Shown here: piece after piece, positions 28,561-37,285 of the stretch
Numbering within the stretch: position 1 is the stretch's first letter
Layout: each line of letters opens with the position of its first letter
Source: Pedobacter soli
GTDB lineage: Bacteria > Bacteroidota > Bacteroidia > Sphingobacteriales > Sphingobacteriaceae
Reading direction: 5' to 3'
Length of the DNA: 64,000 nucleotides
Assembly: GCF_900101435.1 (NCBI RefSeq)
Contig: NZ_FMZH01000003.1
Location: forward strand, 1-64,000
Notes under the pieces: generated by a model
What the model was told of the DNA's origin: nothing
Seen by the model: only the letters and a program-made list of their open reading frames with translations
Databases searched by the model: none
Program-made: the position numbers and the translations under genes

Positions 28561-30003
28561 TTAGAATTGAAAGTAAATAAACTGCTGTTCACCGCCTGAT
28601 GAATATAAAATTGCAAATACCAAAATGTAATAAGCAGTCCACCTCAAGGGCCTAGACCAGCGTAAACCTATTTTTTCTATAGCATAATTTTGCTCTCGAC
28701 CAAACCACTCTATGATAAAAAAGCACATGGTTACAAAAAGCACTCCCAATGCCGATGACATGCCAACAAATTTTGGCAAAGTAAAAAGCGAACTAGAGAA
28801 TATATTTACAATATACTCGAACGCATAATGTATACTTGGTGACCTAAAGAAAATCCATGCCATCACAGTCAGAAAAAAAGTGAGGACTATAGAAAAAAGT
28901 TCCTTGAGCGTTGGATAACGCTTGCCATGTGCAACAATATCCATGTTTACTCTATTTTTATTAAAAATAATTGATGGCATTATATAGAGTGCATTTAAAA
29001 ATCCCCAAGCTATAAATGTCCAATTAGCTCCATGCCAAAATCCACTTACCAAAAATATTATGAATGTATTTCTTACTTTAACAAGTGTTCCACCTTTGGA
29101 ACCTCCTAGAGGAATATATAAATAATCCTTAAACCATGAAGATAAAGATATGTGCCAGCGTCTCCAAAATTCAGCTATATCCCTTGAAAAATATGGAAAG
29201 TTAAAGTTTTTAAGCAAATCGACGCCAAATAATCTTGCAGTACCAAGTGCTATATCCGAGTACCCTGAAAAATCACCATATATTTGAAAGGTAAAAAATA
29301 AAGCTCCAAGCAATAAGGTACTACCTGAGTAATTTTCAGCATTATTAAATATTAAATTTGCAAAATTGGCACATTGGTCCGCAATAACAACCTTTTTAAA
29401 TAGGCCCCATAAAATCTGTCTTAAACCATCGATGGCATTTGCATAATCAAACTCTCTTTTTTTCTTTATCTGGGGTAGAAGGTGAGTTGCTCTTTCAATA
29501 GGTCCCGCAACAAGTAATGGAAAAAAACTAACGAAAAGAGAATAGTCTACAAAATTCCGTTCAGCAGGAATTCTTTTTTTATAGATATCTATTACGTATG
29601 AAAGACCATGAAAAGTATAAAAGGAAATTCCAACGGGTAAGATAATAGTTAATACCCACGGATTAACATGGAATCCCAAATGAGATATTGATTCGGCAAA
29701 AGAATCAGCAAAAAAATTGAAGTATTTAAATACAGCCAAAAACCCTAAGTTAACAGCTATACTAAGCCAAAACCAGAATTTTCTAACTTTGTTACCCGTT
29801 TCAGCCATCTTAATTCCTGTGTAGTAATCTAATAATGTCGAGAAAACTAATAAGAACAAAAACCTCCAATCCCAGCAAGCATAAAAAAAATAACTTGCTA
29901 TTAAAAGAAGGATATTTTGGGATTGTTTCTTCTTAAAGAAAAACCAATGGAGAACAAAAACTATAGGCAAAAATATTGCGAAGCTCAAGGAATTAAATAG
30001 CAT
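28561..30003 (-). CDS. MBOAT-family polysaccharide O-acyltransferase
   Basis: Polytopic membrane acyltransferase of 480 residues, related to AlgI and DltB. Landmarks are GISFYTFHGLSYVIDIYKK, the long conserved block beginning DFSGYSDIALGTARLFG, FWRRWHISLSSWFKDYLYIP, and the presumed catalytic histidine (about residue 324) in SGFWHGANW. It probably passes acetyl groups from a cytoplasmic donor to the periplasm for O-acetylation of the exopolysaccharide. It is followed 2 bp later by the SGNH-like partner. The start MLFNSLSFAIFLPIVF is typical of the family. Confidence 0.9.
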   Translation of the reverse strand: MLFNSLSFAIFLPIVFVLHWFFFKKKQSQNILLLIASYFFYACWDWRFLFLLVFSTLLDYYTGIKMAETGNKVRKFWFWLSIAVNLGFLAVFKYFNFFADSFAESISHLGFHVNPWVLTIILPVGISFYTFHGLSYVIDIYKKRIPAERNFVDYSLFVSFFPLLVAGPIERATHLLPQIKKKREFDYANAIDGLRQILWGLFKKVVIADQCANFANLIFNNAENYSGSTLLLGALFFTFQIYGDFSGYSDIALGTARLFGVDLLKNFNFPYFSRDIAEFWRRWHISLSSWFKDYLYIPLGGSKGGTLVKVRNTFIIFLVSGFWHGANWTFIAWGFLNALYIMPSIIFNKNRVNMDIVAHGKRYPTLKELFSIVLTFFLTVMAWIFFRSPSIHYAFEYIVNIFSSSLFTLPKFVGMSSALGVLFVTMCFFIIEWFGREQNYAIEKIGLRWSRPLRWTAYYILVFAILYSSGGEQQFIYFQF

Positions 30004-30091
30004 CGAAGAAAATTTGAAACTTAAAAATACGTACGTTTAGATCATTTCTGGATCTATAAACCCTAGCAATGTCACAGAAATTCAATTTAAT

Positions 30092-30952
30092 CTATTTAAT
30101 TTGCTTTAATAAGTAGCTACCATATCCGCTTTTAATCAATGGCGTAGCTATAGCCTTAAGTTGATCCGCATCGATAAAGCCCATTCTGTAAGCAATCTCT
30201 TCAATGCAACCAATTTTTAAGCCCTGTCTCTCCTCAATAATCTGTACAAACTGTCCAGCCTGCATTAGAGAAGTAAAAGTTCCGGTATCTAACCAGGCAG
30301 TACCACGGCTTAATACACCAACCTTTAATTTACCACGTTCTAAATATATACGGTTTACATCGGTAATTTCATATTCACCGCGTGGAGAAGGTTTAATATT
30401 TTTAGCAATCTCGACCACTTCATTATCGTAAAAATACAAACCAGGCACAGCATAATCCGATTTCGGTGTTACTGGTTTTTCTTCAATTGAAATGGCTTTT
30501 TTATTTTCATCAAATTCAACAACGCCATAACGTTCCGGATCTGATACCTGATAAGCAAACACGACACCTCCATCTGGATCAGAACTGGCTTGTAATAATT
30601 TAGCTAATCCGTCACTATGAAAAATATTATCGCCCAATACCAGTGCAACTTTGTCCTTACCTATAAATTCTTCGCCAATTACAAAAGCTTGCGCTAAACC
30701 ATTTGGTTCTGCCTGTATCGCATAACTAAATTTACAACCCAATGCAGTACCATCGCCCAATAATTTCTGGAAATTTGGCAAATCATGTGGAGTAGAAATG
30801 ATTAGAACCTCCTTTATTCCAGCCAACATCAGGGTAGAAAGTGGATAATAAATCATCGGTTTATCGTAAACTGGCATCATCTGTTTGCTACAAGCAAGTG
30901 TTAAGGGATGCAACCGCGTGCCGCTACCTCCGGCTAAAATTATACCTTTCAT
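30092..30952 (-). CDS. rfbA: Glucose-1-phosphate thymidylyltransferase
   Basis: Forms dTDP-glucose from glucose-1-phosphate and dTTP, feeding both the rhamnose and the 3-acetamido-sugar branches of this locus. The 286-residue protein carries [19 protein letters not shown], the [16 protein letters not shown] region, the metal-binding D of LGDNIFH, and the substrate loops [19 protein letters not shown] and TAWLDTGT, all standard for RmlA. It lies after rfbBCD with a 108-bp gap and upstream of the MBOAT gene. Confidence 0.96.
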   Translation of the reverse strand: MKGIILAGGSGTRLHPLTLACSKQMMPVYDKPMIYYPLSTLMLAGIKEVLIISTPHDLPNFQKLLGDGTALGCKFSYAIQAEPNGLAQAFVIGEEFIGKDKVALVLGDNIFHSDGLAKLLQASSDPDGGVVFAYQVSDPERYGVVEFDENKKAISIEEKPVTPKSDYAVPGLYFYDNEVVEIAKNIKPSPRGEYEITDVNRIYLERGKLKVGVLSRGTAWLDTGTFTSLMQAGQFVQIIEERQGLKIGCIEEIAYRMGFIDADQLKAIATPLIKSGYGSYLLKQIK

Positions 30953-31060
30953 AGTATTGTAGTTAGTTTATTTGTTCAGTCATTTGTAACAACAACCGCT
31001 CATTTCTTGTTAATTATCTGTATTTATTAATTGTAGTTGTTAATTGGTTCCCGAAAACCG

Positions 31061-31915
31061 CTAGCCAAGCTGCGTTATACAAGCCGCAAGGCTATCTTTC
31101 CAGTAAGGGATTTTGATGTTAAAAGTAGTCTTGATTTTCGTTTTATCCATTACTGAAAACGGGGGACGAATGGCTTTCGTTGGATAAGCCAATCCTGGAA
31201 TCGGATTTACCTTAACCTCCATTCGACTAATATCAAATATAGCCTTCGCAAAATCGAACCATGAAGTTACCCCTTCATTGCTATAGTGATAAATGCCATA
31301 ATCTGTCTGGCCCGATTCAATGATATCATATATGGCATTGGCCAGATCTATAGCGTAAGTTGGTGTGCCTACCTGATCAGCTATGATACTCAGCTCATCC
31401 CGTTCAGCACCCAGCTTCAGCATAGTTTTAACAAAGTTATTGGCATATTCGGAATACAACCAGCTAGTGCGGACAATATAATGAGCAGGCAAAATAGCTG
31501 TAACGGCCTTTTCTCCATCGAGTTTAGTCACACCATAAACATTGATAGGCTTAGCTTCATCATTTTCTGTCAACAGTTTTACTGCTTTGCCTTCAAAAAC
31601 GAAATCAGTAGAAACATGCACCAAAGCCGCATCATGGGTAGCACAGGCGGATGCTAAATAGCGAGCTCCGGTCTCATTTATGGCTTTAGCTAACTCAACC
31701 TCATCTTCAGCTTTATCTACTGCAGTATAAGCTGCGCAATTAATTACAAATACTGGTTGTTCTTTGGCTAAGAGTGCATTTAAGATACTTTCATCTAAAA
31801 TATTGGCATCTTGTTCCGCGGGAAAAACGATGTCAACAATTCCCCTACGCACGGCTACGATTCTTAAACACTGGCCTAACTGGCCGCCGGCACCAATAAC
31901 TAATATCTTACTCAT
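31061..31915 (-). CDS. rfbD: dTDP-4-dehydrorhamnose reductase
   Basis: Last step to dTDP-L-rhamnose. SDR protein of 284 residues with the N-terminal ILVIGAGGQLGQCLRIV, NCAAYTAVDKAEDE, and VHVSTDFVFEG followed by the catalytic YGVTKLDGEKAV (YxxxK). RTSWLYSEYANNFVKTML is also characteristic of RmlD. It overlaps rfbC by 4 bp (ATGA), showing translational coupling. Confidence 0.95.
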   Translation of the reverse strand: MSKILVIGAGGQLGQCLRIVAVRRGIVDIVFPAEQDANILDESILNALLAKEQPVFVINCAAYTAVDKAEDEVELAKAINETGARYLASACATHDAALVHVSTDFVFEGKAVKLLTENDEAKPINVYGVTKLDGEKAVTAILPAHYIVRTSWLYSEYANNFVKTMLKLGAERDELSIIADQVGTPTYAIDLANAIYDIIESGQTDYGIYHYSNEGVTSWFDFAKAIFDISRMEVKVNPIPGLAYPTKAIRPPFSVMDKTKIKTTFNIKIPYWKDSLAACITQLG

Positions 31916-32460
31916 ATATGTTGTAATGCAGAAAAAGGTTTTAAAAGCAAATCTTTTTCAGATACTTCCTGATCAGCTTCTGGGATTAACCAGTCTATAT
32001 TCAGATCGGCATCGTTGTAAATTACACCCGTTTCCGAAGCTTTATTGAAAAAATTATCGCATTTATACAAAAACTCTGCAGTTTCACTTAATACCGAAAA
32101 ACCATGTATAAATCCACGCGGAATGTACAACTGGAGTTTATTTTCAGCACTTAAACGTATTGCAAAATGCTTACCATATGTAGGCGAACTTGGGCGAGCA
32201 TCAACGGCTACATCCAATACCTCACCCTTGGCCACCCGTACCAACTTGGCCTGTGCAAACTCTCCAATTTGGGCGTGTAATCCGCGAATTACCCCATAAG
32301 AAGAATAAGATTCATTGTCCTGAACAAACCTACCAGATAAGCCAGTCTTCTCTTCAAAGGTATTTAGGTTAAAACTTTCAAAAAAATACCCCCTGGCATC
32401 TTCAAATACTCTGGGTTTAATAATCAGGCAGTCTTTTAATCCTGTTTGTTCAATTTCCAT
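31912..32460 (-). CDS. rfbC: dTDP-4-dehydrorhamnose 3,5-epimerase
   Basis: Cupin-fold epimerase of 182 residues acting between RfbB and RfbD in dTDP-L-rhamnose synthesis. It shows DARGYFFESFN, FVQDNESYSSYGVIRGLHAQ with the catalytic histidine of RGLH, AKLVRVAKGEVLDVAVDARP, and IPRGFIHGFSVLSETAEFLY. The length is standard. Its start shares one base with the rfbB stop (TAATG) and its end overlaps rfbD by 4 bp. Confidence 0.96.
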   Translation of the reverse strand: MEIEQTGLKDCLIIKPRVFEDARGYFFESFNLNTFEEKTGLSGRFVQDNESYSSYGVIRGLHAQIGEFAQAKLVRVAKGEVLDVAVDARPSSPTYGKHFAIRLSAENKLQLYIPRGFIHGFSVLSETAEFLYKCDNFFNKASETGVIYNDADLNIDWLIPEADQEVSEKDLLLKPFSALQHI

Positions 32461-33521
32461 TATTTATGACTGTACTGTTGTTCGTAATAAGATTGATAGT
32501 TACCCGAAGTTACATTGGTTAACCAGTCTTCATTTTGCAAATACCAATCGACAGTTTTAGCTAACCCCTCTTCAAACTGTAAACTTGGTACCCAGTCTAA
32601 CTGCTCTTGAAGTTTAGTGGAATCGATAGCATAACGCAAGTCGTGCCCTGCACGGTCAGTTACATAGGTAATCAGTTTAGCCGATTCACCTTTTTCACGA
32701 CCTAACTTTTCATCCATGATGCTGCACAACAGGTTAATTAGATCGATATTTTTCCATTCGTTGTGGCCACCAATGTTGTAGGTATCGCCGGCTTTTGAAT
32801 TATGGAAAATCACATCAATTGCTCTGGCATGATCTTCAACCCATAACCAGTCGCGCACATTTTCGCCTTTACCATAAACGGGTACAGGTTTGTTATTTTT
32901 AATATTATTAATAGCCAACGGAATCAATTTCTCAGGAAAATGATGTGAGCCATAGTTATTTGAACAATTGGAAATTACACAGTCCATGCCATAAGTGTCA
33001 TGATACGCACGAACAAAATGATCAGAACTGGCCTTTGATGCTGAATATGGACTATGTGGGTCATAAGCAGTAGTTTCTGTAAACATTCCTTCATCTCCCA
33101 AAGCACCATATACCTCATCTGTACTTACATGATAAAAGCGTTTCTGATCATAGCTACCTTTCCAATAAGCCCTGGCTGCATTTAATAGGTTTACTGTACC
33201 GATCACATTCGTCATCACGAAAGCGGTTGGATCAGAAATAGAACGGTCTACGTGGCTTTCTGCTGCCAAATGAATTACGGCATCGAAATTTTCGGTTTTG
33301 AAAAGCTCATCAATTGCTTGAGCATCAGTAATATCTTCCTTTACAAACCGATAATTAGGTTTATTTTCGATATCAGTTAAATTAGCCAGATTACCTGCAT
33401 AGGTTAATTTGTCTAGATTTACAATCTCATATTGAGGATAGTTATTAACGAAACGGCGGACTACGTGAGAACCAATAAAGCCCGCTCCACCAGTAATTAA
33501 GATTTTTTTCACAGTTATCAA
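32460..33521 (-). CDS. rfbB: dTDP-glucose 4,6-dehydratase
   Basis: Converts dTDP-glucose to dTDP-4-keto-6-deoxyglucose, the common precursor of rhamnose (RfbCD) and of the FdtABC amino sugar. SDR protein of 353 residues with ILITGGAGFIGSHVVRRF, HLAAESHVDRSI, the STDEVYG motif with Asp-Glu, and the catalytic YSASKASSDH. It appears to be the first gene of the polysaccharide locus. A promoter-like sequence lies between it and the mobilization gene mobB. Confidence 0.96.
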   Translation of the reverse strand: MITVKKILITGGAGFIGSHVVRRFVNNYPQYEIVNLDKLTYAGNLANLTDIENKPNYRFVKEDITDAQAIDELFKTENFDAVIHLAAESHVDRSISDPTAFVMTNVIGTVNLLNAARAYWKGSYDQKRFYHVSTDEVYGALGDEGMFTETTAYDPHSPYSASKASSDHFVRAYHDTYGMDCVISNCSNNYGSHHFPEKLIPLAINNIKNNKPVPVYGKGENVRDWLWVEDHARAIDVIFHNSKAGDTYNIGGHNEWKNIDLINLLCSIMDEKLGREKGESAKLITYVTDRAGHDLRYAIDSTKLQEQLDWVPSLQFEEGLAKTVDWYLQNEDWLTNVTSGNYQSYYEQQYSHK

Positions 33522-33682
33522 ATGATTTTCAGTTGGCTAAATTAGCTCAGATTTACTTGAATAACAACTAATTTTGACTTTTAGTGTTAATAATAATTAA
33601 AAAAACATTTAATCATTGACAAGATTTTAAAGAAAAACATCAATTGATTAACCAAAAATTATTCTATAGCAGTCAACAATCG

Positions 33683-33711
33683 CAAAAATAGCTCAGATTC
33701 GTGTTTTCAAA
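33683..33711 (-). promoter_or_regulatory. Candidate promoter of the polysaccharide locus (rfbB)
   Basis: On the minus strand TTTG (33711-33708) is followed 17 bp later by TATTTTTG (33690-33683), which fits TTTG-N17-20-TAnnTTTG. The leader to rfbB would be about 155 nt. It lies only 9 bp past the mobB stop, so the locus promoter directly borders the mobilization module. Confidence 0.4.
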
Positions 33712-33719
33712 ATGAATCA

Positions 33720-34820
33720 TTATCTCCCCCTTTTTCTATATTTATCCTCTGGCTCATCATTTCTTAAACTAGACTGTTTAGAAAAAGTCTCCTGCCATAC
33801 TTTAATCTTTGCATCACCATTTTCATAGAACCGGATTACCTCACCATTTTCATAGAACCGGATTACCTCACCATCAAAGAATGCTTCAGGTCTGTCCAGA
33901 CGCCTGACAAGCTTATCAAATTCTACAATATCCTCGCCCTGGTGCACCCGTCTGGTATTATGGTTAATAACTGTAAATCCAGAAGCCTCTTTATTTTTAC
34001 GGTGATAGACAATATTAATATTGAGTTTCTCAGACAATAAATTTCCTAAATCGGATTTATAATTATTCTTTAGATAGCTATGCCAAAAGGAGGGGTGTCT
34101 TTTAGGTTCACCTGCAGCAATTTTCAAGAACATATTAAATATTCCTTGCAGGGCTCTCTGGGCAGTTTGACTTGGTTGATAGCGACCTATCAAATTATTA
34201 ATCAAATGCAGATCGATCGAATGAAGGGTCCTGTGATGCCTCACCAAATGTAAAGATGAATTTCTGAGATAACTGGAATAGCCCAAACATTTTAGCAAAG
34301 CCACAAACTGGTCAATATTTGAAAAGCCATAAGTTAGTGCTTTATTCGCGTCGGATTTAGCTTGGGCGACGGCATCGAAACCGATAAGGTCATGCAATGC
34401 CATTGTCCCTCTTAGCTTCTCATAGCGTGAGGGAATTGCTTTCCTGTTCTTATCTACTCTTACCGAGACCATATGGATATGATTATTAGCAGTATCTTTG
34501 TGGAAATAAATAAGATATGGGTTATTGCTATATCCCATCTTTTCCAACCACTTTTCTCCTAGCTGCATAAGCGCATGCTTATCACATTTACTTTTTTCAA
34601 CGCTGATGCTTACGTGGAGTTGCTTATTTTTGACCTTTGGGTTCAGCGATCCAATCATGCGCAGATAGGCCTTATAATCAGCTACTCTGGGTTTCCTCAA
34701 GACCTGTAAAGACTGAAAATTCTTAACACATAATAGCTCAGCCCTTCCTGAGGAAAGCTTGTCACCATTATAACTCACCGCAGAAAACTTGTTACTGGTG
34801 GAAAGAAACTCGACAATCAT
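33720..34820 (-). CDS. mobB: Relaxase, MobB-type mobilization nuclease
   Basis: Predicted DNA-nicking relaxase of 366 residues, of the kind carried by Bacteroidota mobilizable elements. It has an N-terminal region with a conserved Gly-Arg-Ala-Glu and the histidine motif NNHIHMVSVRVD near residues 112-123, as expected for the metal-binding HxH site. No membrane segments are seen. Close to the C-terminus a 9-residue unit (GEVIRFYEN) is repeated because of a 27-bp tandem duplication. It lies 36 bp after the mobA-like gene. No integrase, coupling protein or replication gene is in the window, so it looks like an orphan or remnant module. Confidence 0.82.
   Translation of the reverse strand: MIVEFLSTSNKFSAVSYNGDKLSSGRAELLCVKNFQSLQVLRKPRVADYKAYLRMIGSLNPKVKNKQLHVSISVEKSKCDKHALMQLGEKWLEKMGYSNNPYLIYFHKDTANNHIHMVSVRVDKNRKAIPSRYEKLRGTMALHDLIGFDAVAQAKSDANKALTYGFSNIDQFVALLKCLGYSSYLRNSSLHLVRHHRTLHSIDLHLINNLIGRYQPSQTAQRALQGIFNMFLKIAAGEPKRHPSFWHSYLKNNYKSDLGNLLSEKLNINIVYHRKNKEASGFTVINHNTRRVHQGEDIVEFDKLVRRLDRPEAFFDGEVIRFYENGEVIRFYENGDAKIKVWQETFSKQSSLRNDEPEDKYRKRGR
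33814..33874. repeat. 27-bp exact tandem duplication inside mobB
   Basis: Two identical 27-bp units (33814-33840 and 33841-33867) are followed by a 7-bp partial third copy. They encode the peptide GEVIRFYEN twice and preserve the frame, so the C-terminal coding sequence has gained nine residues, probably by slippage. Confidence 0.9.
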
Positions 34821-34856
34821 TTCTATTTTGTTATCAAGAATAAAAAATCCGGATAT

Positions 34857-35234
34857 TCATTTACCCATTAACTGAATGAGCCGTTTGATACACTTTTCGA
34901 TATCCTGTTGAGACGTCAAGCACGCCCCTGCTAATGTATACACCTTATCAAAATGTTCCCGATTATTTGGATCACGAACTTGAACACTGAGGTAGTTTAT
35001 TAGAGCATCAGTTGAGAAATTAGATTCTACAGCAACTTTGTCCAACCATTCAACTAGTTTTGCGGCATTGACTACCAGATGGGCTCTTCGATCAAAAATG
35101 AGTCGCCTGAAATAATCCGATAGCGGTAGCCCAAGAGCTAATGATTCAGCTTTGAGCTGCTGATAATCATCGACTGTCAAACGGCACATTACTTTACGTG
35201 GGTAGATTGTACCAATTATTCTTTCCTTTTTCAT
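34857..35234 (-). CDS. mobA: Mobilization protein, MobA/MobC-like (ribbon-helix-helix type)
   Basis: Small basic protein of 125 residues. The segment RLTVDDYQQLKAESLALGLPLSDYFRRL is like the ribbon-helix-helix DNA-binding segment of plasmid mobilization accessory proteins (cited here as two motifs, RLTVDDYQQLKAE and SDYFRRLIF). It would bind oriT next to the relaxase site. It lies directly upstream of the relaxase gene, the normal order in Bacteroides mobilization units. The presumed oriT would be in the non-coding stretch upstream. Confidence 0.78.
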   Translation of the reverse strand: MKKERIIGTIYPRKVMCRLTVDDYQQLKAESLALGLPLSDYFRRLIFDRRAHLVVNAAKLVEWLDKVAVESNFSTDALINYLSVQVRDPNNREHFDKVYTLAGACLTSQQDIEKCIKRLIQLMGK

Positions 35235-35843
35235 TGGTATTCCCCTTTTAATAGCTCTGTTTCGTCTCTTGCAAAAACGTACCCCAACTGTAAAATCCTT
35301 AAACTAACTGATTCCCCCTCTATCCATTCAAACTCTAACATTTTAGAATGACCACGGAAGGAGACATTGTGATCATGATTACACTGATTTAATTTTTTCA
35401 TAGCTCAACTTAAACCATTTACCTCTCTGAAATCCAGACTAGGTGGTTTACGATAAAACTCGGGATATAAAAATTATTTCTCTGATGATCACCATAGTGA
35501 TCTATATCAATTTTTGAGTAACAAAGCCGCTAACAGAGACATACAGCCTCCAAACGGATATTTCAAAGAAATGAATGAATACCTATTAAAGAAGAAATGT
35601 ATTAGCCCTAATCCATTTTGAATAGTTATTTTTGCAAAAAAAGAGCTTTTTAGCAGGATCGTGATAAAATTGACGCAGCAGGGAAGTTCATCTACCTACA
35701 AAATAAATCTCAGGCAAATATATTAACAGCATTCAGCATGCAAAAATGAGTACGGCAAATAGAAGGCACCATAAGATTGCCACCTCGTTACTACAACTAA
35801 ACGATGCGAGACTTATTTAGAATAATCCTCACGAATATTACAT
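35235..35843. other. 609-bp non-coding stretch beside the mobilization genes
   Basis: No convincing gene. It has a perfect 6-bp inverted repeat GATCAC-CATA-GTGATC at 35487-35502 and an imperfect palindrome GTGATCATGATTAC at 35370-35383 that shares the GTGATCA core. These are candidates for oriT or for a MobA operator. Two short open stretches on the plus strand (about 35460-35626 and 35660-35748) lack good starts and match nothing I recognise; they may be decayed remnants of the mobile element. Confidence 0.4.
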
Positions 35844-36410
35844 TTACATCGCTGCAACAGAGCTTTCCAATTCTCTGTACCAGTCTTCCCCATACTTACG
35901 AATAAGTGGTCCTTTTAAAAAGCTATACACCGGCACTTTGAGCTCACGGCCAAAGGTACAGGCATCATGACAGATGTGCCAGCGATCGTAGTTTAACACC
36001 TCGAATTCCGGATATTTGGTAATGCGGATAGGGTACAAGTGGCAGGATATGGGTTTCTGCCAATCTACCAATCCTTGTTCGTAAGCTTTTTCTATCGCAC
36101 ATTTAGTTATCCCTCCTTCGAAAAGCACATAGGCACATTCTTTATTTTTATCAACGCAGGGAGTCGTTAAATCACCGTCTTCATCGACCACATAAACGCC
36201 TTGCTCTTCAATGGCCTTAATCCCTTTTTCGTTTAGCAAATGTTTGATTTTAGGATAAATATCTTCTAAAATCGCTTTCTCCTCATTATCCAAAGGTGCA
36301 CCCGAATCGCCTTCAACACAACAGATCCCCTTGCATTTGCTTAAATTACAAACAAAGTTTTCTTTTAATACATCCTCGTGCACAAGCACTTGTTCAACTT
36401 CTATCATCAT
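35844..36410 (-). CDS. DUF3109 family protein, cysteine-rich
   Basis: Conserved Bacteroidota protein of 188 residues of unknown role. It has several spaced cysteine groups: CNLSKCKGICC near residue 22, then CVDKNKECAY, CAIEKA, CHLYPIRITKYPEFE, and CHDACTFG. The pattern resembles the YkgJ/Fe-S or zinc-binding cysteine families, so metal binding is likely but unproven. Its ATG shares one base with the DUF3108 gene's stop (TAATG), showing coupling. The orphan mob module lies downstream. Confidence 0.85.
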   Translation of the reverse strand: MMIEVEQVLVHEDVLKENFVCNLSKCKGICCVEGDSGAPLDNEEKAILEDIYPKIKHLLNEKGIKAIEEQGVYVVDEDGDLTTPCVDKNKECAYVLFEGGITKCAIEKAYEQGLVDWQKPISCHLYPIRITKYPEFEVLNYDRWHICHDACTFGRELKVPVYSFLKGPLIRKYGEDWYRELESSVAAM

Positions 36411-37183
36411 TATTCTTTTGCTAAAGCATATTTCAGCCCCTCAGCTGATTTTAATTCCATAGTTACCGCGCCAACCAATATTTCTACCTGCGCTTTTACA
36501 GGCACCCGGTTTCCATCATCAGTTACCCACAGATATAACCTGCTGTCTTTTTTAAAGATTCGGCCAGGTTTAATCGATGGACTGAACTTCAAGCAGCGGA
36601 TATTACCCAACTTGCTTTTTATGGTTTCTTTGCCTATATATTCTACTTCGAGGGCAGAAATCTCATCTCCCAAAAAATAGTTCAATTTAAATTTATCGCC
36701 CACCTTAATTTTACTGATATCAAGGCTCCGGGCAAAATAATAAGCCGATACCAGATCGAATGTCTGGGTAGTTGGGGTGGTAAAAGTACCTCTGTTCGAT
36801 ACGACCTTTTTCCCATCCTGGTTAAACCTCGCCTTATCCTGGCGGCGATAACTTGCCTCACGAATGTTTTCCTGGTAGAAGTAAGGCAAGAGATCCGTTT
36901 TATCAATATAGGTGTCGTAATGGTCTCTAACCTTATAAAAGATATCGAATGTCCCAGAAGTTTCAGCGTCTACCGTAAGCTTATAAGTGGGCTTGTTATC
37001 AAACTTTAAATCTGAGCTGGCAACCTTTATGGTCGCTTCTGCAGCAGTAATAAAACCATAACGCAGTTTATACTTTAAAACTTCTCCTTCCTGAAATACG
37101 GCTTCTTTCTTCAGTGGGAGTTCCTGCGCCAGTGCTGAGAAACCGCACAATGCCGCCGTGACTATTAAAAACAGTTTTTTCAT
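36410..37183 (-). CDS. DUF3108 family secreted protein
   Basis: Predicted periplasmic or surface protein of 257 residues. It has a signal peptide ending near ALAQE and an extended beta-rich body (VLKYKLRYGFITAAEATIKV, TYKLTVDAETSGTFD, GRIFKKDSRLYLWVTDD), characteristic of DUF3108. The function is unknown. The ATG at 37183 gives a clean signal peptide; an in-frame ATG at 37198 would add five residues. It is translationally coupled to the DUF3109 gene. Confidence 0.85.
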   Translation of the reverse strand: MKKLFLIVTAALCGFSALAQELPLKKEAVFQEGEVLKYKLRYGFITAAEATIKVASSDLKFDNKPTYKLTVDAETSGTFDIFYKVRDHYDTYIDKTDLLPYFYQENIREASYRRQDKARFNQDGKKVVSNRGTFTTPTTQTFDLVSAYYFARSLDISKIKVGDKFKLNYFLGDEISALEVEYIGKETIKSKLGNIRCLKFSPSIKPGRIFKKDSRLYLWVTDDGNRVPVKAQVEILVGAVTMELKSAEGLKYALAKE

Positions 37184-37285
37184 CGCTTTTGTATTCATTT
37201 GTGTGTGTACAGAAAAGAACCCTCGTGTTTAAAAAAGGAAATATATTCTTTTCTTCATGAAGATATACAAAAAGCAAACCAATTT

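Noticed and set aside
33522..33719. Invertible promoter like those of Bacteroides capsule loci
   Set aside because: No pair of inverted repeats flanks the candidate promoter, and no site-specific recombinase or UpxY/UpxZ gene is near.
35460..35748. Two plus-strand open stretches between the mob and DUF3109 genes
   Set aside because: They are under 60 codons, lack a good start and upstream signals, and match nothing I recognise. They are mentioned only as possible remnants in the interval entry.
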